A stretch of DNA of 64,000 nt from Peromyscus leucopus (Eukaryota > Chordata > Mammalia > Rodentia > Cricetidae): positions 75,910,647-75,974,646 of the forward strand of contig NC_051069.1 in NCBI RefSeq assembly GCF_004664715.2, given 5' to 3'. A program made the position numbers and the translations under genes. Each line of letters begins with the position of its first letter. Position 1 is the first letter of the stretch. This document shows, one piece after another, positions 1 through 10,659 of this stretch. Under the pieces are notes generated by a model that was given only the letters and a program-made list of their open reading frames with translations, was not told the origin of the DNA and searched no databases.

Positions 1-630
1 AAAGATGTTAGTAGGAAGAACCACAGTGCACAACAATAGAACTCATCAACAGTCAGTTCCAAATGTTCAGCCCTCTAGGAACAGAGCTTCCAACAGGATG
101 GTGCGGACTGAGTACTGATAAAAGGAGGAACGGTAAATACACAGTTACAGCTGACTCAGCATGTTCTCGTCAATTTACAATTGCTAGGGTAAGTAGACAG
201 CAAACTATTGAGGCTATGCATGATTCACAACAGCCCCCAACATACTCCAGCTGTCAGATAATATAAAATACTTTACCTAGCAACAGTGGAATATGTTCTT
301 TTAAATGCATGTAGAATACTCTCCAGAATAGATAATATTCTACATTATAAAGCTAGGTTCAATCAACACATCCCAAAGAATTATAGTCATATAAATTGTG
401 AATTGTTTTTTTTTAAACCACAAAGTTGTTAACAGATAGAAATCTGAAAAATCACCAAATTAAATACACTCTCAAAGTACCTGTAGGTCTAATTTTCTCC
501 TAAGGAAACATTTAAAATTATTTTAAACTAAATGGTAATAAAAGTAAATGCAGCATATCAAAATGTATGGTCTGTAGAAGAAGCACTGACAACAAGAAAA
601 TGTATAGTATTAAAATGCTTCTATTAGGAA
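1..630. other. AT-rich unique DNA, no gene seen
   Basis: I see no repeat family, long open frame or RNA gene in this stretch. The frame at 63-266 is short, has no recognisable domain and is treated as chance. Confidence 0.55.
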
Positions 631-1047
631 TGAAGCTGGACATGGTGTAAGGTAGAAGGTCCCAGCTCTCTTCCTGGTTTGAAAACCCAACCAAGCCCAC
701 CAGTTGCTGAGCTCAAAAACCTACCAATCCCTGAGCTTTGGAGCAAGCCCAGGACTTGAAATCCCACCAATCCCTCCCCCTCCCCACCCCAGGAAACTGT
801 ATAAGCCTGTCTCCTGTTCAGTTCTCTGCTGCTTCTCTCTCTAGTAGAGGCAGCCACCCTCTATGTCTTTTCCAATAAATTTCTTGTGTGAGGTTTGTTG
901 TGCGGTGTGACATTGTGGTATTCCTTGACTCCTAACTGCCAGGATATTCTTCCCCTCAGAGCTGCAACACTTCCATTGGGGAAACCTTCCCCCTCAGGGT
1001 TATAATATTTCCATCGAGGAAGCTTGTCCCCTCAGAGCCGTAATACT
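630..1047 (+). mobile_element. Solo LTR of an endogenous retrovirus, ERV1-like (start approximate)
   Basis: The order of signals is that of an LTR read on the plus strand: a CCACC- and C-rich U3, a TATA-like tataag at 800-805, a pyrimidine-rich R region, an aataaa signal at 874-879 and a U5-like tail. The tail carries a 38-bp tandem repeat (952-1047). No gag, pol or env and no primer-binding site follows, so it is a solo or truncated LTR. The left boundary is not resolved, and ERV1 is a guess from overall style. Confidence 0.55.
952..1047 (+). repeat. 38-bp tandem repeat in LTR tail, about 2.4 copies
   Basis: The motif cccctcag recurs at 952, 990 and 1028, exactly 38 bases apart each time, followed each time by a diverged copy of the same text (gctgcaacacttccat, gttataatatttccat, gccgtaatactt). 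The copies differ by substitutions only. It lies 3' of the polyadenylation signal of the LTR. Confidence 0.8.
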
Positions 1048-1048
1048 T

Positions 1049-1190
1049 ACACATGGTGGCATGTGCCTGTAATGTCAGTGATTGAGGCAGGAGGATTGCA
1101 ATAAATTTGAAGCCAGACCGGGCTACATTGTAAATATTAGGTCAGCCATACCTATGTAGCAAGACCCTGTCTAAAATAAGCAAGCAAAAT
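1049..1190 (+). mobile_element. Old B1-related SINE
   Basis: Reads as a diverged B1/7SL-type SINE on the plus strand: tggtggcatgtgcctgtaat, then gaggcaggaggat, then agcaagaccctgtct and an A-rich tail. It abuts the preceding LTR repeat. The divergence points to an old copy. Confidence 0.7.
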
Positions 1191-1254
1191 AAGTAACAAA
1201 AAAGAAGAAAATATTTAAATTAACCATTAAGCATCAATCTTGAGAAAAAATTAA

Positions 1255-2175
1255 TGTTGTATGACAGAACTTTCCCTGGGGAGATGAAACACATTGTCTA
1301 TTCACCCCAGATATGAAACCCATGACGTCCTAAAGTACAGATATCACCAAAGTCCAACTTGGTGAACCAATGAGTTTTATTGGAGTTACTGTGGTAGTTT
1401 GAATAAGAATGACCCCCATAGGCTCATGTATTTTAATGTTTAGTTATCAGAAAGTGGCACTATTTGAAAATGATTAGAAGATATAGCCCTATTGGAGGAA
1501 GTGTGTGTGTCACTGGTCGTGGGCTTTCTCAAAGCCCATGCTCAGTGCCTCTCTGTTTCTGTCTCTCTGTCTCTCTGCCTGTGATCAGGTTGTAGTTCTC
1601 AGTTACTGCTCCAGATCTGAATGCATGCCGCCATGCTTCCTGCCATGATGATAATGCACTAAACTTCTGAAACTATAAGCCAGCCCCCAATTCAATGCTT
1701 TCTAATAGTTGCTTGGTCATGATGGTGTCTCTTCACAGCAATAGAACAGTGGCTAAGACAATGACTTATAGGAACATGGGTGATGGGTTACTTATAGGAG
1801 CAGAAATGACTCAAATACAAGTGCATCATGAAGGCCCACCCCAGCGTGGGTGACAGCTCACAAAAGCTGGGGACCTGGGGCACACTGCATAGCCTGCAGG
1901 CAGTTGAACAGCTTGGAGAGTATCTTTTCTAGGTGCTTCAGTTGGTCTAAAGCTCCTTCAGGCAGCTGGGCTGGTTTATGTTTCTTCCAGGCCATGGGTC
2001 TGGTCTCAGAGTCTTCTTTGCAGCCTAGCTTTACTTCCTTTGAGAGGATGGACTCTGAGCTTTTATTACTTCCTCTGGCAGGGTGGGGCCTAGTGAATCC
2101 TAGTTTCAGAGAGTTTTTGATGCTATTTCTTTAGTTTTTTAAACCCCTGCTTAAGGAGCTTCCAGGCAGGATGGA
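1255..2175 (-). repeat. Old rodent interspersed repeat, split by an MT LTR
   Basis: The sequence left of 1390 (ttggtgaaccaatgagtttt) and right of 1760 (ggaacatgggtgatggg) form one continuous element interrupted by the LTR at 1390-1760. The text ccaataaaactc on the minus strand looks like a polyadenylation signal, suggesting minus orientation. The region around gaaccaatgagttttatt resembles the repeats at 8885-9215 and 19965-20280. I recognise the pattern as a common rodent repeat but cannot name its family. Confidence 0.55.
1390..1760 (+). mobile_element. MT-type MaLR solo LTR
   Basis: It begins tgtggtagtttgaataagaa and ends agtggctaagaca, with the usual internal order (cccccataggctcat, tgtgtcactgg, gatcaggttgtag, gccgccatgct, ccccaattcaatgctt). 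These match the MT group of non-autonomous ERVL-MaLR LTRs of rodents. It has TG...CA ends and about 371 bp. Flanking pentamers gttac and atgac agree at 3 of 5 positions, so the duplication is decayed or the boundary is slightly off. It interrupts an older repeat. Confidence 0.85.
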
Positions 2176-2342
2176 TGTTACACAACAGTTCGACATAGCA
2201 GAAAGAAGCAAATAATAGTTAAAATAAAACAAGCTGTGTCTTTGAAAAAAAAAATCAATGAGGGAGAAAAGTGCTGCTGTGAGAAGGGAGGAAAAAGGGA
2301 GGGGAGAAGAGGGGATGGAGGTGGGGGCTAGCTAGCTTCCAC

Positions 2343-2401
2343 GGTTATAAAAGAAAGCTGTAACTTTCATCCAAGGTTATAAAAGAAAGCTGTAACTTTC
2401 A
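2343..2401. repeat. 27-bp direct duplication
   Basis: Two identical 27-base units occupy 2343-2369 and 2375-2401 (starting ggttataaaagaaagc), separated by five bases, giving a period of 32. Perfect identity suggests a recent local duplication. The upstream flank is purine-rich. Confidence 0.9.
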
Positions 2402-2402
2402 A

Positions 2403-2985
2403 GCAGTGAACAAATTTTGCAAGGCTCAGGAAGTACCTGAAACTTACAGGATCCCCAAGGTTATCTAAACAGGAACAATTGCAGGCAGAGCTCTGAACAA
2501 GTGGTGCAGGGAGTGTCAGTGATGCAGCTTCTGTGAGTGGTGAGTGGTGCTGGGATGGGCTTTTCACAGATGCAGCTGCTTTTAATCACCCACACTACTC
2601 AAAGTAGCTATCATCAATACTACTACAAGTAATTCTAAGCAACTCACTGGTTCAGTAAGCTGGACTTCTGTGGAATAACTTCTTTGGTCTGTCATTAGTG
2701 CCTTGTCTGGTATGAATACATGTTTATTCAAGTCTCCCTGGAAAATGTCACACAATAGAAATGAAAGGGGTGGGTAGCTGCTGTGAACATTATAAGGATA
2801 ACAGAATACTACAAGGAGTATTATGCTAAATAGTGAGGGAACTAATGTAAAACACTGTTTCTCAAACAGTCCAAGGGTGGTGGGGAATCACACATGTCCT
2901 CCAGAGGTTTTGAACAAGTAATATGTTTTCAATAATGAGTGAAATGATGTAATATGTGCATGGTTTACTTTTCAAAAATACATTA
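2403..2985. other. No gene seen
   Basis: Apparently unique sequence between an old repeat and the next LTR. No feature could be supported. Confidence 0.5.
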
Positions 2986-2989
2986 GTGT

Positions 2990-3666
2990 GGTTTGAGGCA
3001 GTGCAAAGGCCACCTCTGCTACCGAGGCCATGACCCTGTGTAGGCTCTACATCGCAGACCTGCCACCCCCTCCCCTTTGGGTTGTATGGTGAAGCTGGGT
3101 ACCCTGGGCAAGTATTGTAGAGGGGCTGGGGCCCTGACCCTGGCCCACCGCTCCCGCTTGCCTCGGCCCTGGCCTTTGTCCCTGGTTTGCCATTCACCAT
3201 TCTCCTGTGGGCTTGGACTGTGAATGCCCCCCACCTCCAACAGCCTACGGGGTCCTGGCTCTGGGACAACTGGGGGCCATCCCCTGTATGGCTTGATAGA
3301 CACTGTGAGGGGCCTATGAGCAACTGGCAAGGAGTAACTGGCTTGGAGGGGCTACAGGTTGGGGCTAGCCAATCAGGAAAGGGCAGATCCTGTAGCCCCC
3401 CACCTCTCTTAAGACAAGCCCTGACATGTCCAAAGATGCCACAGCCAATCAAATTTAACTGCTGCTTGCTTAGCCAATCAGGTTCAGGATGACCTCATCC
3501 CTCCCCTCCTGGCTGCCTATAAAAGGAGCCTGCACGCTCCATTGAGTTCACAGCCATTTTGTTGTTTGGCTGGTAGACCCCAGCATGCTGGAATAAACAA
3601 CGCTCTTGTTGATTGTATATGTGAGTGGTAGTCCTTGGTTTGTTGGGTGTTCTGTGGACCCTAACA
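2990..3666 (+). mobile_element. Promoter-bearing solo LTR (left end approximate)
   Basis: A GC-rich U3 is followed by three CCAAT motifs (3369, 3445, 3474), a TATA box tataaaagg at 3518-3526, an aataaa at 3592-3597 and a terminal ctaaca at 3661-3666. That is the layout of a gammaretrovirus-like LTR. No primer-binding site or internal retroviral sequence follows, so it is a solo LTR. Open frames in both directions across 2862-3492 come from its GC-rich composition and are not genes. Confidence 0.7.
3369..3597 (+). promoter_or_regulatory. LTR core promoter: CCAAT x3, TATA box, polyA signal
   Basis: Three ccaatca motifs at 3369, 3445 and 3474 precede tataaaagg at 3518-3526; transcription would be expected about 25-30 bases downstream. 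The aataaa at 3592 would then mark the R/U5 polyadenylation site. All elements are intact in sequence, but activity is not shown. Confidence 0.65.
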
Positions 3667-3938
3667 GTTTCAAGGTGAGCCTTATACCAGTGTAAAGTTA
3701 TATACAGTGCACAAGGAAGTATGTGTAGCCAAAGGCTGTCTTCAGGTGCAAAGCAGGGTCCGGCAGCTCACAAATCAGCATCTGCTATAGGTGTCAACAG
3801 ACAGTGTCTGAAAATCCATCATCTAAGTATCATATACTTAACTACACATATTAATAAATTGTGAAAAGGGTAGGATCAGCATTTGAAATACAGGTTGTTT
3901 GGGGTAGTCTCATAGAGCTTTGAAAAAAGTATTACATT

Positions 3939-4448
3939 TGAAGAGACCAGGATCCAACACTAAACACTGTAAGACCATGGAGATTTATTTTCTCAGAGGT
4001 TAAAAAGGGAAGGGAATAAGAGACAAAGACGGGAGACAGAGGAGAAGGGAGATGGGAAAGGGACATGGGAGAGGGGGGAGGGATATTTGTCCCAGAGAGA
4101 CAAAGGACTGCCTCTGGATACAGAGGAAACAGACATGGCCCATATACAAATTACAGTTTATAAAGGGAAAAGGGGAAACCCCATGTTAAGATGAGGTGTT
4201 TAATGTTGATGGAGCATGTTTATCAGGGCAGCCAAAGGAGGCTTTTGATTGTTGGACTTTGATACTTTGATAGCTGGACCTTGGGGGGCAGCCTTGGGAG
4301 GAAGATGTGGCCAAATAAGAGAACAGACCTTGGTGGCTAGCTTTAGGAATGTAAGCTAATGGTTTTTAACAAGGCAGACAAAACGGGGAGAAGGGCAAGG
4401 CCTGCCAGAGCCATGTCTGTCATACTTGGGCTGACTAGAGTCCCTTCA
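3939..4448 (-). mobile_element. Solo LTR, minus strand, with purine-rich U5 side
   Basis: The ends form an imperfect inverted repeat: tgaagagac at 3939 and gtcccttca ending 4448 (8 of 9 pair). On the minus strand the element runs TGAAGGGACT...CTCTTCA with an aataaatctcc signal near its 3' end. Flanking pentamers acatt (3934-3938) and atatt (4449-4453) match at 4 of 5, consistent with a decayed target duplication. The family is not named with confidence. Confidence 0.65.
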
Positions 4449-4701
4449 ATATTTCTAGTAGCAAATATTAAGAAATGTCAGAATCTTACATTGAGAAGTC
4501 CAACCATGAATATGTTCTATATTAAAGAATTTTAAGAAAATTAATATTTAATTTTAATGTGTATTTATGAATTTTTGTTGAGGAAATATATTAAAACATG
4601 TATACTACCAAACAGAGTTTGTTTCTGGCTCTGATTTAATACAACTTACCTTTTGAGTAGCAGATTAAATATAGGAAAACTAAAGTAATAATAATTGTGA
4701 G

Positions 4702-4850
4702 TGAAGGATGGGGATGTAGCTCAATTGGCAAAATGCTTGCCTAGTGTGCATTAAGGTCTGAATTCAATTCACACCATAAAACAGGGCTGGTTGCTACAAT
4801 CCTGTAATCTCAGCACTTGGGATTACAGTCTGTGTTGACATACCAGGGAA
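4702..4850 (+). mobile_element. ID-B1 composite SINE (B4 type)
   Basis: The left half is ID/tRNA-like (ggatggggatgtagctcaat, aaatgcttgcctagtg). The right half resembles B1 (gctggttgctacaatcctgtaatctcagcacttgg). This tRNA-like plus 7SL-like order is the B4 architecture. It is diverged, hence old. Confidence 0.75.
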
Positions 4851-4859
4851 AGCCCTTAA

Positions 4860-6030
4860 GACCACTGTCTATTTTTATGATAAAACAGGTATACAGGAAA
4901 TAAAGAGCAATAAAGTTGTAGGCAATCTGGTTGGTTCAGGTACAACCTGAGCTGAAGCTGGAACATTTCATATCTTTCCACAAGAAACATATCATTCTGA
5001 GAGTAACAATGTAGGGTGATTTCATCCCCCCAGAGATGTGTTTCTGTTAAAGTAGAGTAAAGCATGGGATGAAAAATAACCATATTGTTGTGTACCCACT
5101 CCCCCACACAAACAAGACATCTCTACCTGAACTCAAAAGAAATGGACAACAAAACACACATTCTGATATCCCCATTCACTTGTGCACAGAGGAAATTGTT
5201 GCTTGTCTTCTATAAGATGACAAATAAAAGGGACCATAAAACATGAGCATGGTAGTGTGGCAAGAAAAATCGTATGTTGCATAGACTATCAATAAGGTTG
5301 AAGATTCAAACAACTAAACTGCCCTATGGAAGTGTAACCAAACCTTCACCCATGAAACTATTCACATTAGTTAAGAAGGAAAGGTAATGAAATGCTATGC
5401 TCCAAGCCAAACATATTTATTGTTCAATAAATTCATTGCTCATTCAAATTCAAATTCATTGCTCAAAAATCAGGCAAGAAATGGACTCCCCCTGAGGAGT
5501 AGCATATTCAAAGTATTGTATATATTTTATAGGCACATAGCATGAACACAATTTAAATACAATACTTTCATTTTGTTTCCCTGTTTTGAATTTAGTGTGA
5601 GTGTCTTGTATGTGTTGTAACAAGCTTTGAGGGTTAAAACGCCAGTGTTTTAATTCTGTCTCATAGATCTGAGAGTTAACATGATTCTGTTGATTCTCTT
5701 TTGAACTCTTTCATGTCATTGCTCTCAGGTGGCAGTTGGAGCTGCATTCCTCGGAATTCTCTGTTGGGCTGTCCTTGATGGATCTCTAATCCCCATGTCT
5801 GACAGCTGGAAGTCTGATGGCCATGAGCTCAGCTGGAGACACCTACCCAGGGCATATCAATGAGATTGGCTAGTCATAGGAGAGTAGTCTAGGGTGGTGG
5901 TCATACTTCTTAGTAGCTAGAATTCCAAAAGGGAACATCCCCAGGTTGAAAGTCTCAAAAAGCATAGGTAGAAACTGGAGAGTTTCTTGTGGATTAACCA
6001 CCTAGCATCAGTATGATGTATTGATCAAAA
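4860..6030. other. Unique DNA, no gene seen
   Basis: Moderately AT-rich sequence without a repeat I can name. A short direct repetition of attcattgctca-like text occurs around 5430-5465. The minus-strand frame at 4856-5107 has no recognisable protein features. Confidence 0.45.
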
Positions 6031-6037
6031 GCAAGGT

Positions 6038-6332
6038 TTTTAGCTGGGGAGATGTGCTTGCCATTCAAGCATGAGAACCAAAGTTTGAATCCCTAGTACC
6101 CATGTAATGACCCAGGTCTGGCAGTGTCTGTAACCCCAGCACTGGTGGGGACTGGGTGGAGTGAGAACATGGAAGGAGGTTCTAGGGACAGATGAAACCC
6201 TGCAGTTGGCCAGCCTGTATATCTAGGTTTAGTGAGCTATCCTGTCTCAAAAACTAAGCATGGAGAATGACTGAAGAGGATACCTGATGTCTATCTCCAG
6301 TCTCTACATGCTCCATACACATACATATATAC
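6038..6332 (+). mobile_element. B3 SINE
   Basis: A B2-like head (agctggggagatgtgcttgcc, caagcatgagaaccaaag) joins a B1-like middle (tgtctgtaaccccagcactgg) and the typical tail (gagctatcctgtctcaaaaac, cctgatgtctatctc). It ends in a CA-rich microsatellite, as B3 elements commonly do. Confidence 0.8.
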
Positions 6333-6333
6333 A

Positions 6334-6365
<32 letters not shown>

Positions 6366-6560
6366 ACGCACACGCACACGCGCACACACACGCACGAATG
6401 CACACACATGCACACAGAGGAGACAAAGACAGAGAGAGAGAGAAGAGAGAGACAGAGGAGAGACAGAGAAACAGATAGATAGACACACACAGAGGGAGAG
6501 AGAAACAGAGAACAGAGAGACAGACACACACAGAGACAGAGATGAGGAGAGAGAACAAGG
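6333..6560. repeat. CA/CG-alternating microsatellite followed by GA-rich tract
   Basis: From 6333 to about 6416 there is a CA repeat with many C-G interruptions (cgcacacgcacacgcg), then a GA-rich purine tract to about 6560. It grew from the tail of the B3 at 6038. Four overlapping open frames rich in His/Thr or Ser/Leu/Val are pure repeat artefacts. Confidence 0.9.
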
Positions 6561-7270
6561 CGAAGACAGTCCAGATTTAAGGAAGAGTCAATGAGGGGAC
6601 AACTATTACTGGGTGACCAAGTACTATGGTGACATAAAAGATTGACCCTTGTGAGCCTATGGAGAGAAACCAATACTGTCAGAGATATGAGAGTCAGTGA
6701 GTCGCATAAGATTCACTGAGAACCACCCCAAAGTTATCAACCTCCACAACAGTATTTGAACTGAAATAACGCATCAGATTGTGCCCATCAGTTGGAATAT
6801 TGTCTTTCACACAGCCAGGTGAACTCCTACAAGATTTCACATCCAGATGGTCCACAATCCTCAGATCTTCCATATTAGTCCTGCCTTTTCATACAGGAGG
6901 AAAAGTAAGACCAAGTTTTGGTGACTCCCACTCTTACGTAGCGAGAGAGTGGCAGAGCCATCCCAAACTCCAGCTGTCCAGCTGGATCCGCTGCCCGTTC
7001 CACAACACCATTGCAGCTAAAAAAGGAGTACCAGTGGCAAGACAGACTCCCATGTCCTCACACGATTGATTATTTGGTCAGAAAAATCCATTTTTTAAGT
7101 CATGAGTGAATGTGGCTGCTATTTTAGGCTGTGCCATCACCACTCACTCCACTGGCATTGGGCCTTGGGTGCTATGCAACTTCAGGCAAGTTCTGCAGCC
7201 TTTTCTGTAGGATGGGCATGGTAATAACATTTGTGTCAAAGGACCATAGTTATTGTCAAGTTATAAGATG
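6560..7270. other. Unique DNA, no gene seen
   Basis: No repeat or credible exon recognised. The 96-residue frame at 6779-7069 has no family signature visible to me. Confidence 0.45.
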
Positions 7271-7272
7271 TC

Positions 7273-7493
7273 TACAGGGGCTGAAGTGATGGCTCAGTGG
7301 TTAAGAGTGCTTACTGGCTGCTCTTCCACAGGACCCGGGGTTCATCCACATGACGTCATGCAACGGTCTGTAATTCTAGGCCCAGAGGACCTGACACCCT
7401 CCTCTGGCATCTGTGGGCACCAGACACACACATGGTGCACAGATACATGCAGGTAAACACCCATATTCATAAGACAAATAAATAACACATCTT
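7273..7493 (+). mobile_element. B2 SINE
   Basis: Reads ggggctgaagtgatggctca, ttaagagtgcttactggctg, gacacc..ctcctctggcatctgtgggcacc, and an A-rich tail with aataaataac. The tRNA-like head with the A- and B-box region is present. It contains a short tgacgtca CRE-like octamer at the catgacgtcatg position. Confidence 0.85.
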
Positions 7494-7499
7494 AGGGAG

Positions 7500-7993
7500 G
7501 AAATGCCTACAGAGGCCATGTGATTAGTAGTGTGCTGTCAGTAATTGTTGATGAGCTAATTTGTTTTTTTTTTTGCCTTGGTACATGATTTTATTTTATT
7601 TTATTTTGACCTCTGAGTTTATACAGTTCTCTGGTTGATGTAATGTTCTACTAGGATCATTTCTAAGGTGAGATACAAACTAAGAATTTTCATAGTACTT
7701 GAGCTGTGAGATGAGGTTTGCTTGTATTTCGGTATTATTGTGAAGAGGACTGAGTTCCAATGGTCATAGGGACTTAGAAGAAAACAGTTTATGGAAGTAC
7801 CCATGCACAGCAGTGCTGTTATGAACAGCAAGTTTACTTTCCTTTTCCAATTTGAAGAGATGTCAGGGAGGACATGTTTTCAATGAAGATGCTTTTCTGC
7901 CTCAAGACAATATGATCTATGGGGAAAATCTGCCAGTAGAAGATTTCCAGGCAAGAGCCTGTGAGAGCTCAGGCAGGTGCCTCATATTCAGCT
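7500..7993. other. No gene seen; T-rich run near 7565
   Basis: Unassigned sequence between a B2 and a solo LTR. It contains ttttatttta-type low-complexity text at about 7563-7610. Confidence 0.45.
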
Positions 7994-7999
7994 GGGTGT

Positions 8000-8552
8000 T
8001 GTATTTCAGCACTGAGCATCCCACGTTGGAATGCCAAAATGTTATTGGTTGTTTTTGCTCTTTTGGGGGGCCCGTCACCCTGCTCCCAAATAAATCACAC
8101 ATGGAGCCTTATTCTTACTTATGAATGCCTGGCCTTAGCTTGGCTTATTTCTAGCCAGCTTTTCTTGACTTAAATGATCCTGTCTACCTTTTGCCTCAGG
8201 GCTTTTACCTTTCTCTTATTTCTATAAATCTTACTTTCACTCTTCCTCTGTGACTGGGTGGCTGGCCCCTAGCATCCTCCTCTCCTTGTTCTTTTGCTCT
8301 TTCTTCTTTTCCTCCCAGATTTCTCCTTCTATTTATTCTCTCTGCCTGCCAGCCCCACCTATCCTTTCTCCTGCCTCACTATTGGCCATTCAGCTCTCTA
8401 TTAGACCAATCAGGTGTTTTAGACAGGCAAAGAATCACAGCTTCACAGAGTTAAACAAATGTAACATAAAAGAATGCAACACATCTTTGCATCATTAAAA
8501 CAAATCTTTCCACAGCATACACAAATGTGACACATCTTAAAATCATACAACA
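8000..8552 (-). mobile_element. Solo LTR (class II-like), perfect 6-bp target duplication
   Basis: The hexamer gggtgt lies at 7994-7999 and again at 8553-8558. Between them the element has TG...CA ends (tgtatttcagc ... catacaaca). A 6-bp duplication and TG/CA ends are typical of ERVK-class (class II) insertions. The same family occurs in plus orientation at 19327-19843 and 52717-53291; shared text includes ccaccc-agtcacagag and gccctgaggcaaaaggtag (read on the LTR strand). The 82-residue frame at 8250-8498 is LTR sequence, and the same frame recurs at 19430-19633 on the other strand. Confidence 0.85.
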
Positions 8553-8811
8553 GGGTGTCTCATGAGAGTTTCCTATCATTTGTTTATTTTCCTTTGTTTC
8601 CTTCTGTTTATATGATTATAGTGTAAATTACAGTCGGAACTGCTTCAGAGGAATGATCTCGACCTCTTTGGATAGCTATTGTTAGAGAAGGCACGTGCAC
8701 TTATTCTTGTACATCTGCAGAACACAACGGAGGAGTGTGAGGAGAGTTCACTTCCTCAAGTTGTGTCACTAAGACACACATGACTGGTCAGCTCAAGAAG
8801 TTCTCAGGCAA

Positions 8812-8814
<3 letters not shown>

Positions 8815-8869
<55 letters not shown>
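8815..8869. repeat. (GT)n microsatellite, about 27 units
   Basis: Uninterrupted gt repeat. Frames across it on both strands are artefacts. Confidence 0.98.
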
Positions 8870-8872
<3 letters not shown>

Positions 8873-8884
8873 TCACACGAGTAT

Positions 8885-9215
8885 TTCTTGTCACATACAC
8901 TGTTGCTAAAATCCCTCCCTGGGGAAGATGTGAACAGTGTCTACCCCTCCTCCTAAGGACACCAAGATCAAGGTATGATTCCGCTAGCATTCACTCTGGG
9001 GAACCGGTGAGTTTATGAGGTTTACTTACAGAGTAGGGGGTGTGAGCGATTATGAACCGGAGCACGGCTGACCTTAAAGGAACCGCACTGGAGGGTCTCC
9101 AACCAGCATGGAGGATGACTCTGCCATAGCTGTGTCAATGGAGCCCCCTCTAATCCTTTCCCACCTCTGTGTTCTAGCCCCTCCCCAAGGCCACAGGAAA
9201 TTGGCCAGATTACAT
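8885..9215 (-). repeat. Rodent repeat, copy A of a three-locus family
   Basis: Shares ordered blocks with 19965-20280: gttgctaaaat, the cccctcct block, gggaaccggtgagtttat, ttacttac. The minus-strand ctcataaactcaccggttcccc corresponds to a degenerate polyadenylation region seen in the other copies. Likely an LTR or L1-end family; name not known to me. Confidence 0.55.
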
Positions 9216-9395
9216 ACAACTGGTTGAGAAGAGTGTCTAGATACTCAAGTGAGAGGCTGTGGCTCTCCTTCCTCCTCCTTTTATGAGTTATGTTCAATAG
9301 TCATCAAGAGCAGCTATGATGATAGGTTGCAAGTGGGTACAACTGACCTGACAAAGATGGTATCAGTTTCCTGGAAGAATAGTCCTGTTCTCTGC

Positions 9396-9460
9396 CTGTC
9401 TCTGTCTCTGTCTGTCTCTGTCTCTGTCTGTCTCTCTCTCTTATTTTTTTTTTTTACAAC
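9396..9460. repeat. CTGTCT-type simple repeat with T run
   Basis: Imperfect ctgtctctgtctctgtctgt array followed by a run of T. Confidence 0.85.
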
Positions 9461-10415
9461 AAACTATTTCCTTTTGTCTAGTGAAGAGAAAATTAAGGAG
9501 AAATGGAAAGCTTAAGTTGTTTGATGTTCTGTACAATGAAATGAGCATGGAATACAATGTTGATGCTTAAACTAATTTTGGCTGGAACAAGCATGACCCT
9601 AACTCTTTCCAGAGTATAATGCATTTAACAATATTGAATTTCTCTTTTATTTGCCTTGAGTATTTTTCTTTTGTCCAAAAACTCAAGCTTCAGACATTTA
9701 GGAGTCATGTTAGGGACAGAGCATTGTTGTGGGAGCTTCAGAAAATTAGCAGACTCTGTGTTTATGATTTATTCAAATGCTTATTCCAGCCACATATTAG
9801 AAAGTCTCCAAGTTAAACCCTCCCAAGGCACAATGAAACAAAATATGAATTTTCTTGCTTTTAAAATGTTGGCTTGGAGAGCTACATTTTCAGCTAAGGA
9901 TCACATTGTCATTTTTAAGAAGGAAAATAGATTAAAATAATAGTGTCAGTGATCCCCACCACCATCAAGAAACAAAAGAGCAAATTGGTTGTTGAACTTT
10001 CCAAAATTTACAGATCTTTGTTGACTTGATTAGTGAATGTATGTCTTCAGAACCTAAAACTGCATTGATTCTATTTTCATGGTGAATGACTCAAAGTTAA
10101 TGTAACTTAAGATGTTCCCTGGCATAATCTCTGGTGCCTCTGTATTAGACACTTCCAGTTAGATTGTTCTTAATAGAGATTTGCAGTCAATGTAAAGACT
10201 GTGCCCTTAATGGATCATCTCTTACATCTGGTAGTTGCAAAGAGACAGTCAATTTGTTTGCATTATTACTGAGTTTATTCTACAGCCCATCAGGTTGTTC
10301 ACTTAGGTTCAGCTGATAAGACAGACTGAATATGACATTACAAGAAAAACCTAGTTTTAAATCCATGAACAAAAGTAATGAATTATAGCTCAAACAAGTA
10401 AGCTGATAAGCTTAG
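9460..10415. other. AT-rich unique DNA, no gene seen
   Basis: No recognisable transposon. The overlapping frames at 9619-9940 lack any domain I recognise. Confidence 0.5.
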
Positions 10416-10419
10416 TTAT

Positions 10420-10648
10420 TTTTTTTAAATTTTTTTTACTTTTTATTTTCTGTGTATGTGTGTGTGCGTGCCTGAGTGTATGTATGTGCACTATGTGCAT
10501 GCAGCATACATAGGGGCCAGAAGGGGCATTAGATCTCTTGGAACTGGACCAGGCAGTTGTGAGCCACCATGTGGGTGCTAGGAATTGAACCCCGGTCCTC
10601 TAGCAAGATCAGTCAGTGTGCTTAACCACTGAGCCATCTTTCCAGCCT
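10420..10648 (-). mobile_element. B2 SINE, minus strand
   Basis: The reverse complement gives the B2 head (ggctggaaagatggctcagt, gttaagcacactgac), then gttcaattcctagcacccac and a long T-rich left end, which is the A-rich tail. Internal sequence tgtatgtatgtgcac is the usual B2 3' section. Confidence 0.85.
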
Positions 10649-10659
10649 TGATAAATGTA

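Noticed and set aside
2862..3452. 196-residue minus-strand frame
   Set aside because: Lies antisense in a GC-rich LTR; frames are open in several registers because of composition.
4702..4780. tRNA gene
   Set aside because: tRNA-like text belongs to the head of an ID/B4 SINE, as with the other B2, B3 and ID copies.
6254..6673. 139-residue minus-strand frame and three overlapping frames
   Set aside because: They are translations of CA and GA microsatellites, giving Cys-Val and Ser-Leu runs.
8000..8552. Gene on the basis of an 82-residue frame that recurs at 19430-19633
   Set aside because: The recurrence is explained by two copies of one LTR family.
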